Below, in pieces: positions 7,438 to 15,084 of a stretch of 64,000 nt of DNA. Positions within the stretch are counted from its first letter, which is position 1, and each line of letters starts with the position of its first letter. The stretch covers positions 1-64,000 of IMG/VR virus record IMGVR_UViG_3300032323_001407. One strand, 5' to 3'. Source of the DNA: a virus. Position numbers and translations under genes: made by a program. A model generated the notes under the pieces. The model had not been told where the DNA came from and did not search any database. It worked only from the letters and a program-made list of their open reading frames with translations.

Positions 7438-7466
7438 ATTATACTATTAAAAATCAAAATCTTCAA
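7438..7466 (-). promoter_or_regulatory. Promoter for tRNA-Arg and ahpCD
   Basis: On the minus strand TTGAAG (7461-7466) and TATAAT (7438-7443) are separated by 17 nt. The -10 box ends 8 nt before the tRNA-Arg 5' end, so the transcript would start at or just before the tRNA. The -35 box lies within the last codons of the 109-residue gene. Confidence 0.55.
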
Positions 7467-7776
7467 TAGTGTCTAAAGGTATAATACCTTTACTTTTAGC
7501 AATTTCATATCCTTCTAATGTAAAATTAAATGTTGCATTTAATTCTTCATCATATTCAACCTGCATTAAATCATTGTCTAATAAATCTAACAGTTCTGCA
7601 TCAATATACTGTTCGTGTGCTTCCCATAGTTCTGGTGCTAAATCCCTAGTAGTATCCTCATTTAACTCAAATATGGCTTCGCCATCTTCAGTAAACCCAG
7701 CAATTTTTATTGCGCCTATGTCAATATAATGTTGAATCCTACTCATCATTTCTTCTTCGTCAAAATCATTAAACAT
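7447..7776 (-). CDS. Acidic protein of unknown function (109 aa)
   Basis: This is a strongly acidic protein rich in Asp and Glu, beginning MFNDFDEEEMM and ending IEDFDF. It has no recognisable motif or membrane segment. GGGGG precedes the ATG. Acidity and size would fit a DNA-mimic or inhibitor protein, but that is speculation. It lies between tRNA-Met and tRNA-Arg. Confidence 0.7.
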   Translation of the reverse strand: MFNDFDEEEMMSRIQHYIDIGAIKIAGFTEDGEAIFELNEDTTRDLAPELWEAHEQYIDAELLDLLDNDLMQVEYDEELNATFNFTLEGYEIAKSKGIIPLDTIEDFDF

Positions 7777-7787
7777 GTTACCCCCTG

Positions 7788-7861
7788 TGCAACAAGTAGG
7801 ACTTGAACCTACGATTACCGAATTATGAGTTCGGGGCTTTAACCAACTAAGCTATTGTTGC
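7788..7861 (-). tRNA. tRNA-Met (CAU), elongator-type; tRNA-Ile2 not excluded
   Basis: A 74-nt cloverleaf. The acceptor GCAACAA pairs perfectly with TTGTTGC, the anticodon arm is CCGAA-CTCATAA-TTCGG with anticodon CAT, and the T arm is GTAGG-TTCAAGT-CCTAC. Position 1 is paired, so it is not an initiator tRNA. A CAT anticodon may be lysidine-modified to read AUA, so tRNA-Ile2 remains possible. The discriminator is A and CCA is not encoded. Confidence 0.9.
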
Positions 7862-7869
7862 CTAGTTGA

Positions 7870-7899
7870 ATTATAGTATTTTATTATTGTTTTTGTCAA
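7870..7899 (-). promoter_or_regulatory. Strong promoter for the tRNA/accessory region
   Basis: On the minus strand both hexamers are consensus: TTGACA (7894-7899) and TATAAT (7870-7875), 18 nt apart. The -10 box lies 8 nt before the tRNA-Met 5' end. The element overlaps the last codons of the 82-residue gene. Confidence 0.8.
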
Positions 7900-8119
7900 T
7901 AGACTGCTCAACGATTTGCTGAACATACTCAGAAAAATGCTTTCGTATACTTCCTGGTGGTCTTTTACCTATATCCGCCCATACCCTTTTGTATTCATGT
8001 ATGTTGTCAAATGTAGTTGGGCAAACCATAGTGCCCTCGTAATCCTTCAGTCTTGTAGGAAGAGGTACGTGCTTACTGCAGCACTTACACTCTTTAGCCT
8101 TTTCTTGATATATACTCAT
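7871..8119 (-). CDS. Small cysteine-containing protein of unknown function (82 aa)
   Basis: The N-terminal half has a C-x-C-C cluster (CKCC, 11-14) and a further cysteine in TMVCPTTFDN, which could bind zinc. The C-terminal half is charged and helical. Its ATG overlaps the terminase TGA (ATGA at 8116-8119), so it is the last gene of the replication-packaging operon. I recognise no family. Confidence 0.65.
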   Translation of the reverse strand: MSIYQEKAKECKCCSKHVPLPTRLKDYEGTMVCPTTFDNIHEYKRVWADIGKRPPGSIRKHFSEYVQQIVEQSIDKNNNKIL

Positions 8120-9918
8120 ACTATTTCCATTCCACTTAGTGCATCAGAAAGATCTTTTGGCATTGCTGATGGTGCTTTGATTAAATTAGGTGACTCTGCA
8201 GATATTGATTCTCTATACTGTTTTTTTACAGATGAATAATCATGTACTTCGATATCTCCAAACGCCGTCCTTGTCATGCTAATAGCATTATATATTGACC
8301 CGCATACAGCATCGGCTAAGTCTTTAGATCCTTTTCTTGGGTGATCTACCTTGTCCCTCATAATTCTTAACTCTAATAATTCATCAACTAGAAGCGGTAT
8401 GTGTGGACCATTTAATCTTTCTTCCATTACAACCATAGCCATATCATCATAGTGTTTTTTAGCTACTGATAAAGTTTCTGTGCTTATTCCATACTGCCTC
8501 AACTGCTGCATCATATCATGAGAGTTCCATCTATCGAATGTACATAGCCTAATGTTAAATCCCCTGGATCTAAGAGAAAGAATATAATCTCTAACTTCAG
8601 TAAAGTCTACAGACTTATCTGATGTTGGAGTCCAATACATAACAGCATCAACCTTTACTATTGGAGCTGGTTGAGAGTACGTGTCTGTTACCTTTACGCT
8701 AACCCATTTTTCAACATGAGCCATTGAGACAGCGCAATGGTCATGTTTTTGAGCTAAGTCAACATGGATAAAGTATTCTTTATCGTCTTGAGGAACAAAC
8801 CACTCTTCAAATCTACCGAAGCCATCTACAGCTATTGATAGATCATTAAAAGCCATTTCAATTTTTTCACGTGACTTAAAAAAAGCATCAATTGCTTCTG
8901 GTGGCATACATGCAAATCTTCCTAGAGCATCTGTAACATCTCGGTAAAAAGCAATTTTAAAATCCTCAATACTTCTGGTTGGATTTACTTCCCATGTAGG
9001 TCTACGAATTGCATAAACTTTAGGATACTTATATGAAATAATTTGATCTTCATCCCAGAATATCTCAAACTCATTTCCTACAGTATTGTCTGGCAGGTTT
9101 GGATCTAGCTTAAACTTATGAGATCTAGATATGATTTCTTTTTCAGAAATAATATTATCATATCTTTGCTGTATATAATCATTCTTAAATCTTGGGAACG
9201 ATAGAAGAATTACTTTACCGTAGTCTGGAAAACGAGAGTCTACAGATGCCCTGTACATGTCATATATTCCGCTAGCTGTCTTTGCCTGATCGTGTCCGCT
9301 TGTACTGTCTAAGGCAAAACCAGAAATTTCATCGAGCACTGCAACTAAAACGTTGTACCCTTCAAAAGCTTCTCTTTCTGAGTGACCAGAGTACACGGTT
9401 ACATTTTTATCAAACTTAATTTCAGAAGCTTTTTCAAAATACTTTCCAGCAAACCAAGGTGAGTGTGTTACTCTATTTTTAAATCCCTTAAAGAAAACGT
9501 TGTTTGCCTGCTGAGCGTTAATAGCAATATTGATAATATCTATAGAGTCTCCAGGCGGCTTGCCGTAGTAAGATGCTGGGTCTTTCAAGCACAATAGCAA
9601 ATAAACTATATACGCAACAGATATGGTAGAGCAGTAATCCTTACCGCTACCCTTGCCTAACTGTGCTACAACTTCATTACAGGTTTGTCTGTATCTTAAA
9701 GACCCTTCGCTTTCACCAAAAAGTTTTATTAGAGTTGACTCTTTATATATCTGAGATGATTTTTCTATCAGAGTATATTGATGGTCAGATAATTCTGGCA
9801 ACCCTAAATAGTTTTTGTCTGTTACAAAAGTTTTTAGGTCGACTGGCCTTTCATCAAACTCTTCACCATCCAATATGTCGATGAGGTCATTAAAATCAAA
9901 CTCCACTGACTTCCTCAA
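8116..9918 (-). CDS. terL: Terminase large subunit
   Basis: This is the ATP-driven DNA packaging motor and headful or cos nuclease. The 600-residue protein has a Walker A-like LGKGSGKD (87-94), a Walker B hydrophobic strand ending VLDEISG (D196, E197), and an RNase H-like nuclease domain starting HVDLAQKHDH (Asp about 386), with CTFDRWNSHD and a late acidic KDLADAV motif. It overlaps the small-subunit candidate by 23 nt. It sits at the end of the replication operon, about 44.6 kb from the portal gene, rather than in the head module. Confidence 0.93.
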   Translation of the reverse strand: MRKSVEFDFNDLIDILDGEEFDERPVDLKTFVTDKNYLGLPELSDHQYTLIEKSSQIYKESTLIKLFGESEGSLRYRQTCNEVVAQLGKGSGKDYCSTISVAYIVYLLLCLKDPASYYGKPPGDSIDIINIAINAQQANNVFFKGFKNRVTHSPWFAGKYFEKASEIKFDKNVTVYSGHSEREAFEGYNVLVAVLDEISGFALDSTSGHDQAKTASGIYDMYRASVDSRFPDYGKVILLSFPRFKNDYIQQRYDNIISEKEIISRSHKFKLDPNLPDNTVGNEFEIFWDEDQIISYKYPKVYAIRRPTWEVNPTRSIEDFKIAFYRDVTDALGRFACMPPEAIDAFFKSREKIEMAFNDLSIAVDGFGRFEEWFVPQDDKEYFIHVDLAQKHDHCAVSMAHVEKWVSVKVTDTYSQPAPIVKVDAVMYWTPTSDKSVDFTEVRDYILSLRSRGFNIRLCTFDRWNSHDMMQQLRQYGISTETLSVAKKHYDDMAMVVMEERLNGPHIPLLVDELLELRIMRDKVDHPRKGSKDLADAVCGSIYNAISMTRTAFGDIEVHDYSSVKKQYRESISAESPNLIKAPSAMPKDLSDALSGMEIV

Positions 9919-10432
9919 TTATCTCTATTGGCTCAACGATTCCAGTTATTTGAGATAAGCGTTTAGCTACTTCCATCTTGCACTTTGGACATGACGCAGT
10001 TACCTCTTTTAATATCTTTACCAGAACTTCTTGCTTTCTTTCTGACTCTGCTATTTGTCCAGCAAGTTCTGCATTGTCAAGCAAGCCCACTTCCTGAAGC
10101 ATTCCAATTCTTTTTCCTTCAATGTCAGCAATTAGTTTTAAGGCTCCAGATTTAACGTTGAGCTGACCAGCCTGATCTGCATCCTCAACTGTTTTCCATG
10201 CTTCTTTAATTAGCATGGCATAGTGTTGGTCAGCTCCAGAGATAGCCTCTTTAGCACGTTCACGGGCTGACGTGTCATTGTGGACCACATTCTTCCACTC
10301 ATCTATAAGCTCAACAACCTCTGCCCTCTTAAACCCAGTTAGTGTTGCAATCTGGGTAGGGTTATTTCCTCTAAGTAGTTCTTCAACTACTTTATTCATG
10401 CGATCAAAATGATCTGCTAGTTCAATTTCCAT
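9896..10432 (-). CDS. Terminase small subunit candidate (N-terminal HTH)
   Basis: The 178-residue protein has a helix-turn-helix at about 18-48 (GNNPTQIATLTGFKRAEVVE), then long charged helices and a single CPKC near residue 150. An HTH plus helical oligomerisation region directly before and overlapping TerL is the usual small-terminase pattern, but sequence alone does not prove it. A -10 box lies 8 nt before the ATG with no ribosome binding site, so it may be translated from a leaderless mRNA in addition to the operon transcript. Confidence 0.7.
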   Translation of the reverse strand: MEIELADHFDRMNKVVEELLRGNNPTQIATLTGFKRAEVVELIDEWKNVVHNDTSARERAKEAISGADQHYAMLIKEAWKTVEDADQAGQLNVKSGALKLIADIEGKRIGMLQEVGLLDNAELAGQIAESERKQEVLVKILKEVTASCPKCKMEVAKRLSQITGIVEPIEIIEEVSGV

Positions 10433-10440
10433 ATGACTTT

Positions 10441-10469
10441 ATTATACTTCTAGTCGACTGAAATAGCAA
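10441..10469 (-). promoter_or_regulatory. Promoter giving a leaderless terminase transcript
   Basis: TTGCTA (10464-10469) and TATAAT (10441-10446) are 17 nt apart on the minus strand. Only 8 nt separate the -10 box from the ATG at 10432 and no GGAG-like site is present, so transcription would begin at or next to the start codon. Confidence 0.5.
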
Positions 10470-10791
10470 ATTCCTTAGCAACCTTTAGTAATATTAGGTA
10501 TCCAATTAGATCATCAATATCATTATCGCCTGGATAATCTGTTCCCTTAATTAATCTATTAAGCTTATCATCAATACGGACATATAGTTGCTCTTTTGGT
10601 CCCGCCTTTGAAAATATTCTAACTGGCTCTAATGCAGAATTACCATATGCAATATTCTTTTTTATTAACATATGAGCAATCTCAAGGCAGGTTGCCAATA
10701 TCTCTTTACCAGCTTCTGTACCTACTGTAAGCAAATATAGATCATCATATCTAAATTCTTTTGAGTCTTCAAAAACTGGTGTGAGGGTCAT
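10450..10791 (-). CDS. MazG-like / DUF1599-like small helical protein
   Basis: The 113-residue protein contains IAYGNSALEPVRIFS, RIDDKLNRL and DDLIGYLILL. This order (KNxxYG, then RxxDKLxRL, then an acidic DLxxYxxL helix) is that of phage proteins related to MazG-type nucleotide pyrophosphohydrolases and the DUF1599 family. If active it would hydrolyse a (d)NTP to the monophosphate. Its ATG overlaps the stop of the 44-residue HTH gene (ATGA). The assignment rests on motif memory only. Confidence 0.5.
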   Translation of the reverse strand: MTLTPVFEDSKEFRYDDLYLLTVGTEAGKEILATCLEIAHMLIKKNIAYGNSALEPVRIFSKAGPKEQLYVRIDDKLNRLIKGTDYPGDNDIDDLIGYLILLKVAKEFAISVD

Positions 10792-10922
10792 TTAATTAAA
10801 CCTTTTTCTTTTAGGGCTCTATATATGGTCATAACAGTTACGCCACATTCGCTAGCAATTTCTTCCATACTTTTTCTTTGGATAACATATCTTCTATGTA
10901 GCCAGTCTTTATTCTTGTACAA
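10788..10922 (-). CDS. 44-residue helix-turn-helix protein
   Basis: A short frame begins with TTG 10920-10922, two bases after the RuvC-like stop, with AGAGGTG just upstream. It encodes YKNKDWLHRRYV followed by a resolvase/HNH-type HTH (SMEEIASECGVTVMTIYRAL) and ends in GLIK. The stop overlaps the next ATG. Single HTH peptides of this kind are common in phage replication regions and probably bind DNA. Confidence 0.7.
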   Translation of the reverse strand: MYKNKDWLHRRYVIQRKSMEEIASECGVTVMTIYRALKEKGLIK

Positions 10923-10924
10923 TT

Positions 10925-11491
10925 TCACCTCTTTGTCAACACTTCATTAGCATAATACGCAATGCCAAAACTATCAGCGACATCAAAATCTTCTAAGTTT
11001 AAATCATATTTCTTATTAAAATAATCTGCCGTTCTTTGCTTTCTCATGTTACGTAATTTGTTTTTGTACCACGAGTCTGCGTATCCTGGATTCAATATTC
11101 TAATTGCATCTTTTTCATCTTTAGTTGGATTTTTATTTCCAATGTGTGACTGCCATGCGGAAGGACTTATTGTAATAACTTTAGCTCCAGTTGACATCAA
11201 CTCAGCAATTACAACTCCATACACATAAGATAATTTTATCACAGCATCTGGTGATCTGACAAGTATTGCTCCCTCGACTGCTATGTAGTCTGACTTAAGT
11301 TCATCGAGCATAATAGAGGTTTTAACTTTAGCGTCATATATCTTTTCATATATGTCATTACCAAGTATGTTTATCTTACCCCACTTTAATGGTTTGTTGT
11401 TTTCTAGCAAGCAGAAGGCAACTGAAGATGTTGATGCATCTATTCCTAAAACCCTGTTGGCTTTTGTTTTAGCTAATTTGGCCAGAGTCAT
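10925..11491 (-). CDS. RuvC-like Holliday junction resolvase
   Basis: This RNase H-fold endonuclease resolves branched DNA before packaging. The 188-residue protein has the first acidic strand VLGIDAST (D18), a second motif DYIAVEGA, and a C-terminal DVADSFGIAYYA helix with two aspartates, which is the RuvC catalytic set. Length is normal. It overlaps the upstream zinc-finger gene by 23 nt. The recA/ssb/Cas4 neighbourhood supports a recombination role. Confidence 0.85.
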   Translation of the reverse strand: MTLAKLAKTKANRVLGIDASTSSVAFCLLENNKPLKWGKINILGNDIYEKIYDAKVKTSIMLDELKSDYIAVEGAILVRSPDAVIKLSYVYGVVIAELMSTGAKVITISPSAWQSHIGNKNPTKDEKDAIRILNPGYADSWYKNKLRNMRKQRTADYFNKKYDLNLEDFDVADSFGIAYYANEVLTKR

Positions 11492-11762
11492 TTAACATCC
11501 TTAATATTTTCTCTTTATCTGAATTAGAAATACTTTTTTCACACTTAGCACATATTGTTGAAGAGTTGTACCTACTTAAACTAGATTTACACTTCTTGCA
11601 ATATCTTTTTTGTCCAGAACGAATAGCTTTTTTTTCATAGTACTTCTCCATGATTTTTTTGTTTGTTGCAACCCTGCAACATTCATCTGAACAATACTTT
11701 TGGTTGTGAGTTTTTGGAGTAAACTCTTTATCGTTAAGACAGTCTGAGTTTGCACATATCAT
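11469..11762 (-). CDS. Double zinc-finger protein (97 aa)
   Basis: It has two cysteine clusters. The N-terminal one (CANSDC ... QKYCSDECC) resembles treble-clef fingers of phage HNH or homing proteins, and the C-terminal one is a CKKC ... CAKC zinc ribbon. The middle is basic, which suggests nucleic acid binding. It overlaps the Cas4-like gene upstream by 4 nt and the RuvC-like gene downstream. There is no catalytic HNH motif. Confidence 0.7.
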   Translation of the reverse strand: MICANSDCLNDKEFTPKTHNQKYCSDECCRVATNKKIMEKYYEKKAIRSGQKRYCKKCKSSLSRYNSSTICAKCEKSISNSDKEKILRMLNDSGQIS

Positions 11763-12550
11763 AAAGAAGGCACCTTAAATCTTTCAATCTGTACTGTTCC
11801 AGTAGGAGTTTCTTTAGAGTAGCACTGCTTTTTAATTGGGCAGTAAGTGCAGGGCATCTTAGTTTTTGTGGCTCCTTCTGGCTTCATAGGAAGGTCGCCA
11901 TCCTTAAAGTTGTCCCACACCTCTCTCATCCAAAGAAATGTATCCTCAATAATCTTTTTATTCTTATCATTCATGACTACTGGAATAATTAGTATCTCCT
12001 GAGTATTCTTATTTTCGTATAAAAAGAAACCTTCTTTTGCATCCTTTAGTTTCATATAAGTTAAAAGCTGCAGGAGATGGTTTGCAGACGGGCTCATTTC
12101 TGCCTGCCTTGCATCCCAAACTTCTTGCTTTGCAGTTTTAATTTCACCAATTACAGTCTCACCATCGTACTCCATAATAAGATCAATAAAGCCACGAATA
12201 GGCGGGTACTCATTAATAATTTCTTCTTCTTCTGCAACCCACTGAGGCATTGTCTTTATTAGATTCTGAAGCCTTTCGTGGGCCTGAGTTCCTTGTGCCA
12301 TATTGGCAACCGCAACTGCATCGTTATTATCAATGAACACTGCACCTGAGAATGCCATGTACCAGTACCTTGGGCATGTTCCATGCCCATATCCAAGAGA
12401 GCTTGGGCTAAATGATTTCTTTGTCATTTCTCCGTCAGCCCTCTTGGTGTTTTTGTAGGACTCATCAAGCAGTTCAGCAAATGCTTCTGGATCAAAGAAC
12501 TTTCCAGTATGCTTTTTAAACTTTAAGTTCTTTACTATATTTCTTCCCAT
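11759..12550 (-). CDS. Cas4/RecB-type iron-sulfur exonuclease
   Basis: This is a PD-(D/E)xK nuclease with an Fe-S cluster that resects DNA ends. The 263-residue protein has the four cysteines that hold a 4Fe-4S cluster, C59 (GTCPRYWY) and C234, C237, C243 (CTYCPIKKQC). The nuclease core has an Asp in RGFIDLIM and GEIKTAK (E, K). No cas1, cas2 or array is in the window, so it is a phage recombination enzyme rather than part of CRISPR. It lies next to ssb and recA. Confidence 0.85.
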   Translation of the reverse strand: MGRNIVKNLKFKKHTGKFFDPEAFAELLDESYKNTKRADGEMTKKSFSPSSLGYGHGTCPRYWYMAFSGAVFIDNNDAVAVANMAQGTQAHERLQNLIKTMPQWVAEEEEIINEYPPIRGFIDLIMEYDGETVIGEIKTAKQEVWDARQAEMSPSANHLLQLLTYMKLKDAKEGFFLYENKNTQEILIIPVVMNDKNKKIIEDTFLWMREVWDNFKDGDLPMKPEGATKTKMPCTYCPIKKQCYSKETPTGTVQIERFKVPSL

Positions 12551-12888
12551 TACAGATTATACCTAACGACATACTTAAGTGCATCTACAAGTTTGTCTAT
12601 GGACTCCTTTGCTGAGTAATATATATTTTTCTTATTATTGTTCATGGTTCCAGCCTTATCCTTTGCTATTGTTGAATAGTAAGATGCCATCATTGCAAAC
12701 TTAGTTGACATAGCCTGAAGTTCAATAATAAGTTGAGGAGCTTTTGCAGCAGGAACATCTGGATTTAACAACAGTTTAACTATGACAGCTAAAGCTCTGT
12801 CCAGTTGAGCATCATTCATATACTCATGAAGATCGTTAAATTCAGTTATAGAGTTAATTAACTCTAATGTATTTTTATCCTCTGTCAT
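12550..12888 (-). CDS. Helical protein of unknown function (112 aa)
   Basis: The sequence is almost entirely amphipathic helix with a central LLLNPDVPAAKAPQLIIELQ segment. There are no cysteines and no motif I recognise. Its stop and the Cas4-like start share one base, so it is part of the ssb-Cas4-RuvC unit and may act in recombination. Confidence 0.65.
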   Translation of the reverse strand: MTEDKNTLELINSITEFNDLHEYMNDAQLDRALAVIVKLLLNPDVPAAKAPQLIIELQAMSTKFAMMASYYSTIAKDKAGTMNNNKKNIYYSAKESIDKLVDALKYVVRYNL

Positions 12889-12979
12889 TTTTAATCTTTT
12901 TATCCCACTTATCCATCAACAACCCAACGCCGTACCCAGCAACAAAGCCGAATAGGCATCCATAAATAAAGTATACCAC
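12875..12979 (-). CDS. 34-residue membrane-anchored peptide
   Basis: GTG 12977-12979 overlaps the ssb TAG stop (TAGTG) and has GAGG nine bases upstream. The product is a glycine-rich hydrophobic helix (IYGCLFGFVAGYGVGLLM) followed by a basic tail (DKWDKKIKN). It overlaps the next gene by 14 nt. Coupling to ssb and the clean helix support it, but it is short and the function is unknown. Confidence 0.5.
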   Translation of the reverse strand: MVYFIYGCLFGFVAGYGVGLLMDKWDKKIKNDRG

Positions 12980-13371
12980 TAGAATGGAACCTCAGCGTAT
13001 GTCTTGTATGAAGGGAAATCGTTATCGCCTGAAGGCTTATCCTTAGACAATGAATATGCTGTTACAGAAATTGAATCTGCATTGATTTCATAAGAGCTTC
13101 TCTTAATTCCATCTTTATCTGTCCAATTTTCTTCGTAGATCTTTCCAACAATAATAACTTCCATACCCTTTTTAATTACAGACTTTGATTGTCCTGCAAG
13201 TGTACGCCAAGCTTTTACTGTCCACCAAGAAGTGTTTTTGTCTTCCCACTCTCCAGTAGTTTCATTCTTAACACGATCATTAGTTGCAACTCTAAACCTA
13301 AGACCATTTGATCCAACAGGTTCTGGTTCACTACCAACTCGCCCAACGATTGTAATAATCGGATTAGCCAT
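12979..13371 (-). CDS. ssb: Single-stranded DNA-binding protein (OB fold)
   Basis: The 130-residue protein has the SSB pattern: IITIVGRVGSEPE at the start, NTSWWTVKAWRTLA in the middle and KKGMEVIIVGKI. The C-terminus ends in AEVPF, like the DDIPF protein-docking tip of bacterial SSB. It binds ssDNA during replication and recombination and recruits partners. It overlaps an unknown gene upstream by 8 nt. A second, gp32-like binding protein is encoded at 18376-19050. Confidence 0.92.
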   Translation of the reverse strand: MANPIITIVGRVGSEPEPVGSNGLRFRVATNDRVKNETTGEWEDKNTSWWTVKAWRTLAGQSKSVIKKGMEVIIVGKIYEENWTDKDGIKRSSYEINADSISVTAYSLSKDKPSGDNDFPSYKTYAEVPF

Positions 13372-13672
13372 TTTTATTTTCCTCCCAAAATGTGATCAGC
13401 TCTTCTAGTACTGACCACTCTATGATTCCAAGACGGACCTTGGAATCCCCACCAATAATAATTTTAAGGGCTGGATGCATGTCCCTGCTAACCTTAAAAG
13501 TATCTGTACAGATTTTAGCCCATACATCTTTATTTAAATTAAATGAAGCTTTAGATTCTTTGTAGTCTACTACAAAATTTTTCCACTTAGCGTCACCCTT
13601 TTGATATTCTCCACGGCCACTATTCTTTTGTGCTTTAGCGCCATCTCTTTTTACTTCTGCTCTTTCTGACAT
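13364..13672 (-). CDS. Replication-region protein of unknown function (102 aa)
   Basis: A basic, disordered N-terminus (about 1-25) precedes a compact domain with FNLNKDVWAKIC and VRLGIIEWSVLEELI. I recognise no named family. It is packed between the zinc ribbon gene and ssb, with overlaps on both sides. Confidence 0.65.
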   Translation of the reverse strand: MSERAEVKRDGAKAQKNSGRGEYQKGDAKWKNFVVDYKESKASFNLNKDVWAKICTDTFKVSRDMHPALKIIIGGDSKVRLGIIEWSVLEELITFWEENKNG

Positions 13673-13863
13673 CAGTTAAGCTTATGCTTTGTCTCATGAC
13701 CAGATGGACATTTCCAGTACATTTCTAAAGTAACCTGATTAAAACTATAGTATGGAGCAGAAAGATCACACTTACTACATGGCCTCTGCTGTTCTATTTT
13801 TTCAACTCTGTTATCTATAGACTCTTCAACTTTTGAAGTAAAAAACTCATTAATGTTTGGCAT
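13672..13863 (-). CDS. Zinc ribbon protein (63 aa)
   Basis: The C-terminal half has CSKC and CPSGH about twenty residues apart, separated by a beta-hairpin-like YYSFNQVTLEMYWK, which is a zinc ribbon. The N-terminal half is charged helix. Its ATG lies 14 nt inside the end of recA, so it is translationally linked to it. Confidence 0.65.
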   Translation of the reverse strand: MPNINEFFTSKVEESIDNRVEKIEQQRPCSKCDLSAPYYSFNQVTLEMYWKCPSGHETKHKLN

Positions 13864-14854
13864 TTATTTCTCCTATTAATCTGTCTACAACATCTGGATT
13901 TTCCTTTAAATATGCTACAGCCTTTGCACGTCCTTGAAAACGTTCTCCATTTACTGTATACCATGCGCCACCCTTTTCTACAATGCCACACATTTCTGCA
14001 ACGTCTAATGTTTCTCCAACATAATCTATACCAAGAGCTTGCCCTTGGTAGTAAAAGTCATATTGTCCTGATAAATTTGGGGGGCCGACCTTGTTGTAAT
14101 CAACAATCCAATTAACTGGTCGCCCAACTCTTTGTTCAATAATCTTGTCACCAACTTTAATACCTGCTTTAATAGCATTAGCCTCAGCTTCAGAAGACCA
14201 TAGCTTAATGACGGTTGAAGAGAAGAACTTAACTGCCATGCCACCTGTGGGGATGTGACTAGCATGCATAGATCCAAATTGATTTCGTTGCTGCGAGATG
14301 AGAACAAGTAATGTGTTTTTGTTTGCATAGTTTAACATCTTGACTGCGTGGGTCATATCCTTTGCTTCTGCGCCGATTTGCTTGGTATCCTGCAAATCTT
14401 TCATTTCATTTCCGTCTTTTTCAAAATAGATTGCTGGTAGCAACGCTGAAATAGAATCAACTACTATCAGATCAACACCAGCCTCCATAAGCTTTGTTGC
14501 AACATCAACCATATCATTAACAGTTTTAGCTGGAGAGTATATTAATTCTTTTGAGTTTACGCCAAGCTTTTCTGCCCACTCAGGATCGTAAGAATGCTCC
14601 GCATCAATCCACGCACATGTCTTGCCTTCTTTTTGAGCTAAAGCAATCATCTGCAAACAGAAAGAAGACTTTCCTGCAGACTTATTTCCCCAAACAAGTA
14701 TTTGCCTTCCATAAGCAAAACCTCCGTTTAATGCGAAGTTTAGTCCTATGCTAGGTGTAGGCTGCTTTTCAATCTGAATATCCACGGCAGACTGAACCCT
14801 AGCTCTAGTCTTAGGGTCTAGCTTTGCTAATATATCGTCTAGTTGCATTTCCAT
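13850..14854 (-). CDS. recA: RecA recombinase
   Basis: This strand-exchange ATPase has 334 residues with Walker A GNKSAGKSS (56-64), the AWIDAEHSYD segment following the first strands, Walker B LIVVDSISAL, and the L1/L2 loop region with ISQQRNQFG. Compared with host RecA (about 345 residues) it lacks much of the C-terminal regulatory tail. It overlaps the zinc ribbon gene and follows dnaE and a 74-residue gene in the same operon. Confidence 0.93.
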   Translation of the reverse strand: MEMQLDDILAKLDPKTRARVQSAVDIQIEKQPTPSIGLNFALNGGFAYGRQILVWGNKSAGKSSFCLQMIALAQKEGKTCAWIDAEHSYDPEWAEKLGVNSKELIYSPAKTVNDMVDVATKLMEAGVDLIVVDSISALLPAIYFEKDGNEMKDLQDTKQIGAEAKDMTHAVKMLNYANKNTLLVLISQQRNQFGSMHASHIPTGGMAVKFFSSTVIKLWSSEAEANAIKAGIKVGDKIIEQRVGRPVNWIVDYNKVGPPNLSGQYDFYYQGQALGIDYVGETLDVAEMCGIVEKGGAWYTVNGERFQGRAKAVAYLKENPDVVDRLIGEINAKH

Positions 14855-14859
14855 AACGA

Positions 14860-15084
14860 TTAGTTGTTTGGCAATTCTTCTTCAGATTCAGATGGTTTAT
14901 CTTCTAGTCTAAATTCAAATGACATAGTTTCGTCATTATATGTTACAGAAAGCTGTACATCTTGATTGTTGGAGTTTATAAAATCTTCAGTAGGTATACT
15001 AATAGATTCAATTTTATTTAAAATAGCAACCAAAACTCTTGTAGCGTTCATTGTTTTAAAAACATCTTCTGTATTACTTGTCAT
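14860..15084 (-). CDS. Acidic protein between dnaE and recA (74 aa)
   Basis: A helical N-terminus (VFKTMNATRVLVAILNKI) is followed by beta-like segments and an acidic tail (ESEEELPNN). The ATG overlaps the dnaE stop (ATGA). I know no family; the position suggests a replication accessory protein. Confidence 0.6.
   Translation of the reverse strand: MTSNTEDVFKTMNATRVLVAILNKIESISIPTEDFINSNNQDVQLSVTYNDETMSFEFRLEDKPSESEEELPNN

Noticed and set aside
7788-7861. Initiator tRNA-fMet
   Set aside because: The first acceptor pair is a normal G-C pair and the anticodon stem lacks the GGG/CCC run of initiators.
5013-10791. 2-aminoadenine (Z-genome) pathway suggested by the MazG-like and GMP reductase-like genes
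   Set aside because: No PurZ-like adenylosuccinate synthetase, DatZ or Z-type polymerase is in the window; the polymerase is DnaE.
11759-12550. CRISPR-Cas system suggested by a Cas4-like gene
   Set aside because: No cas1, cas2, effector or array is present; Cas4-like exonucleases are common in phage recombination modules.
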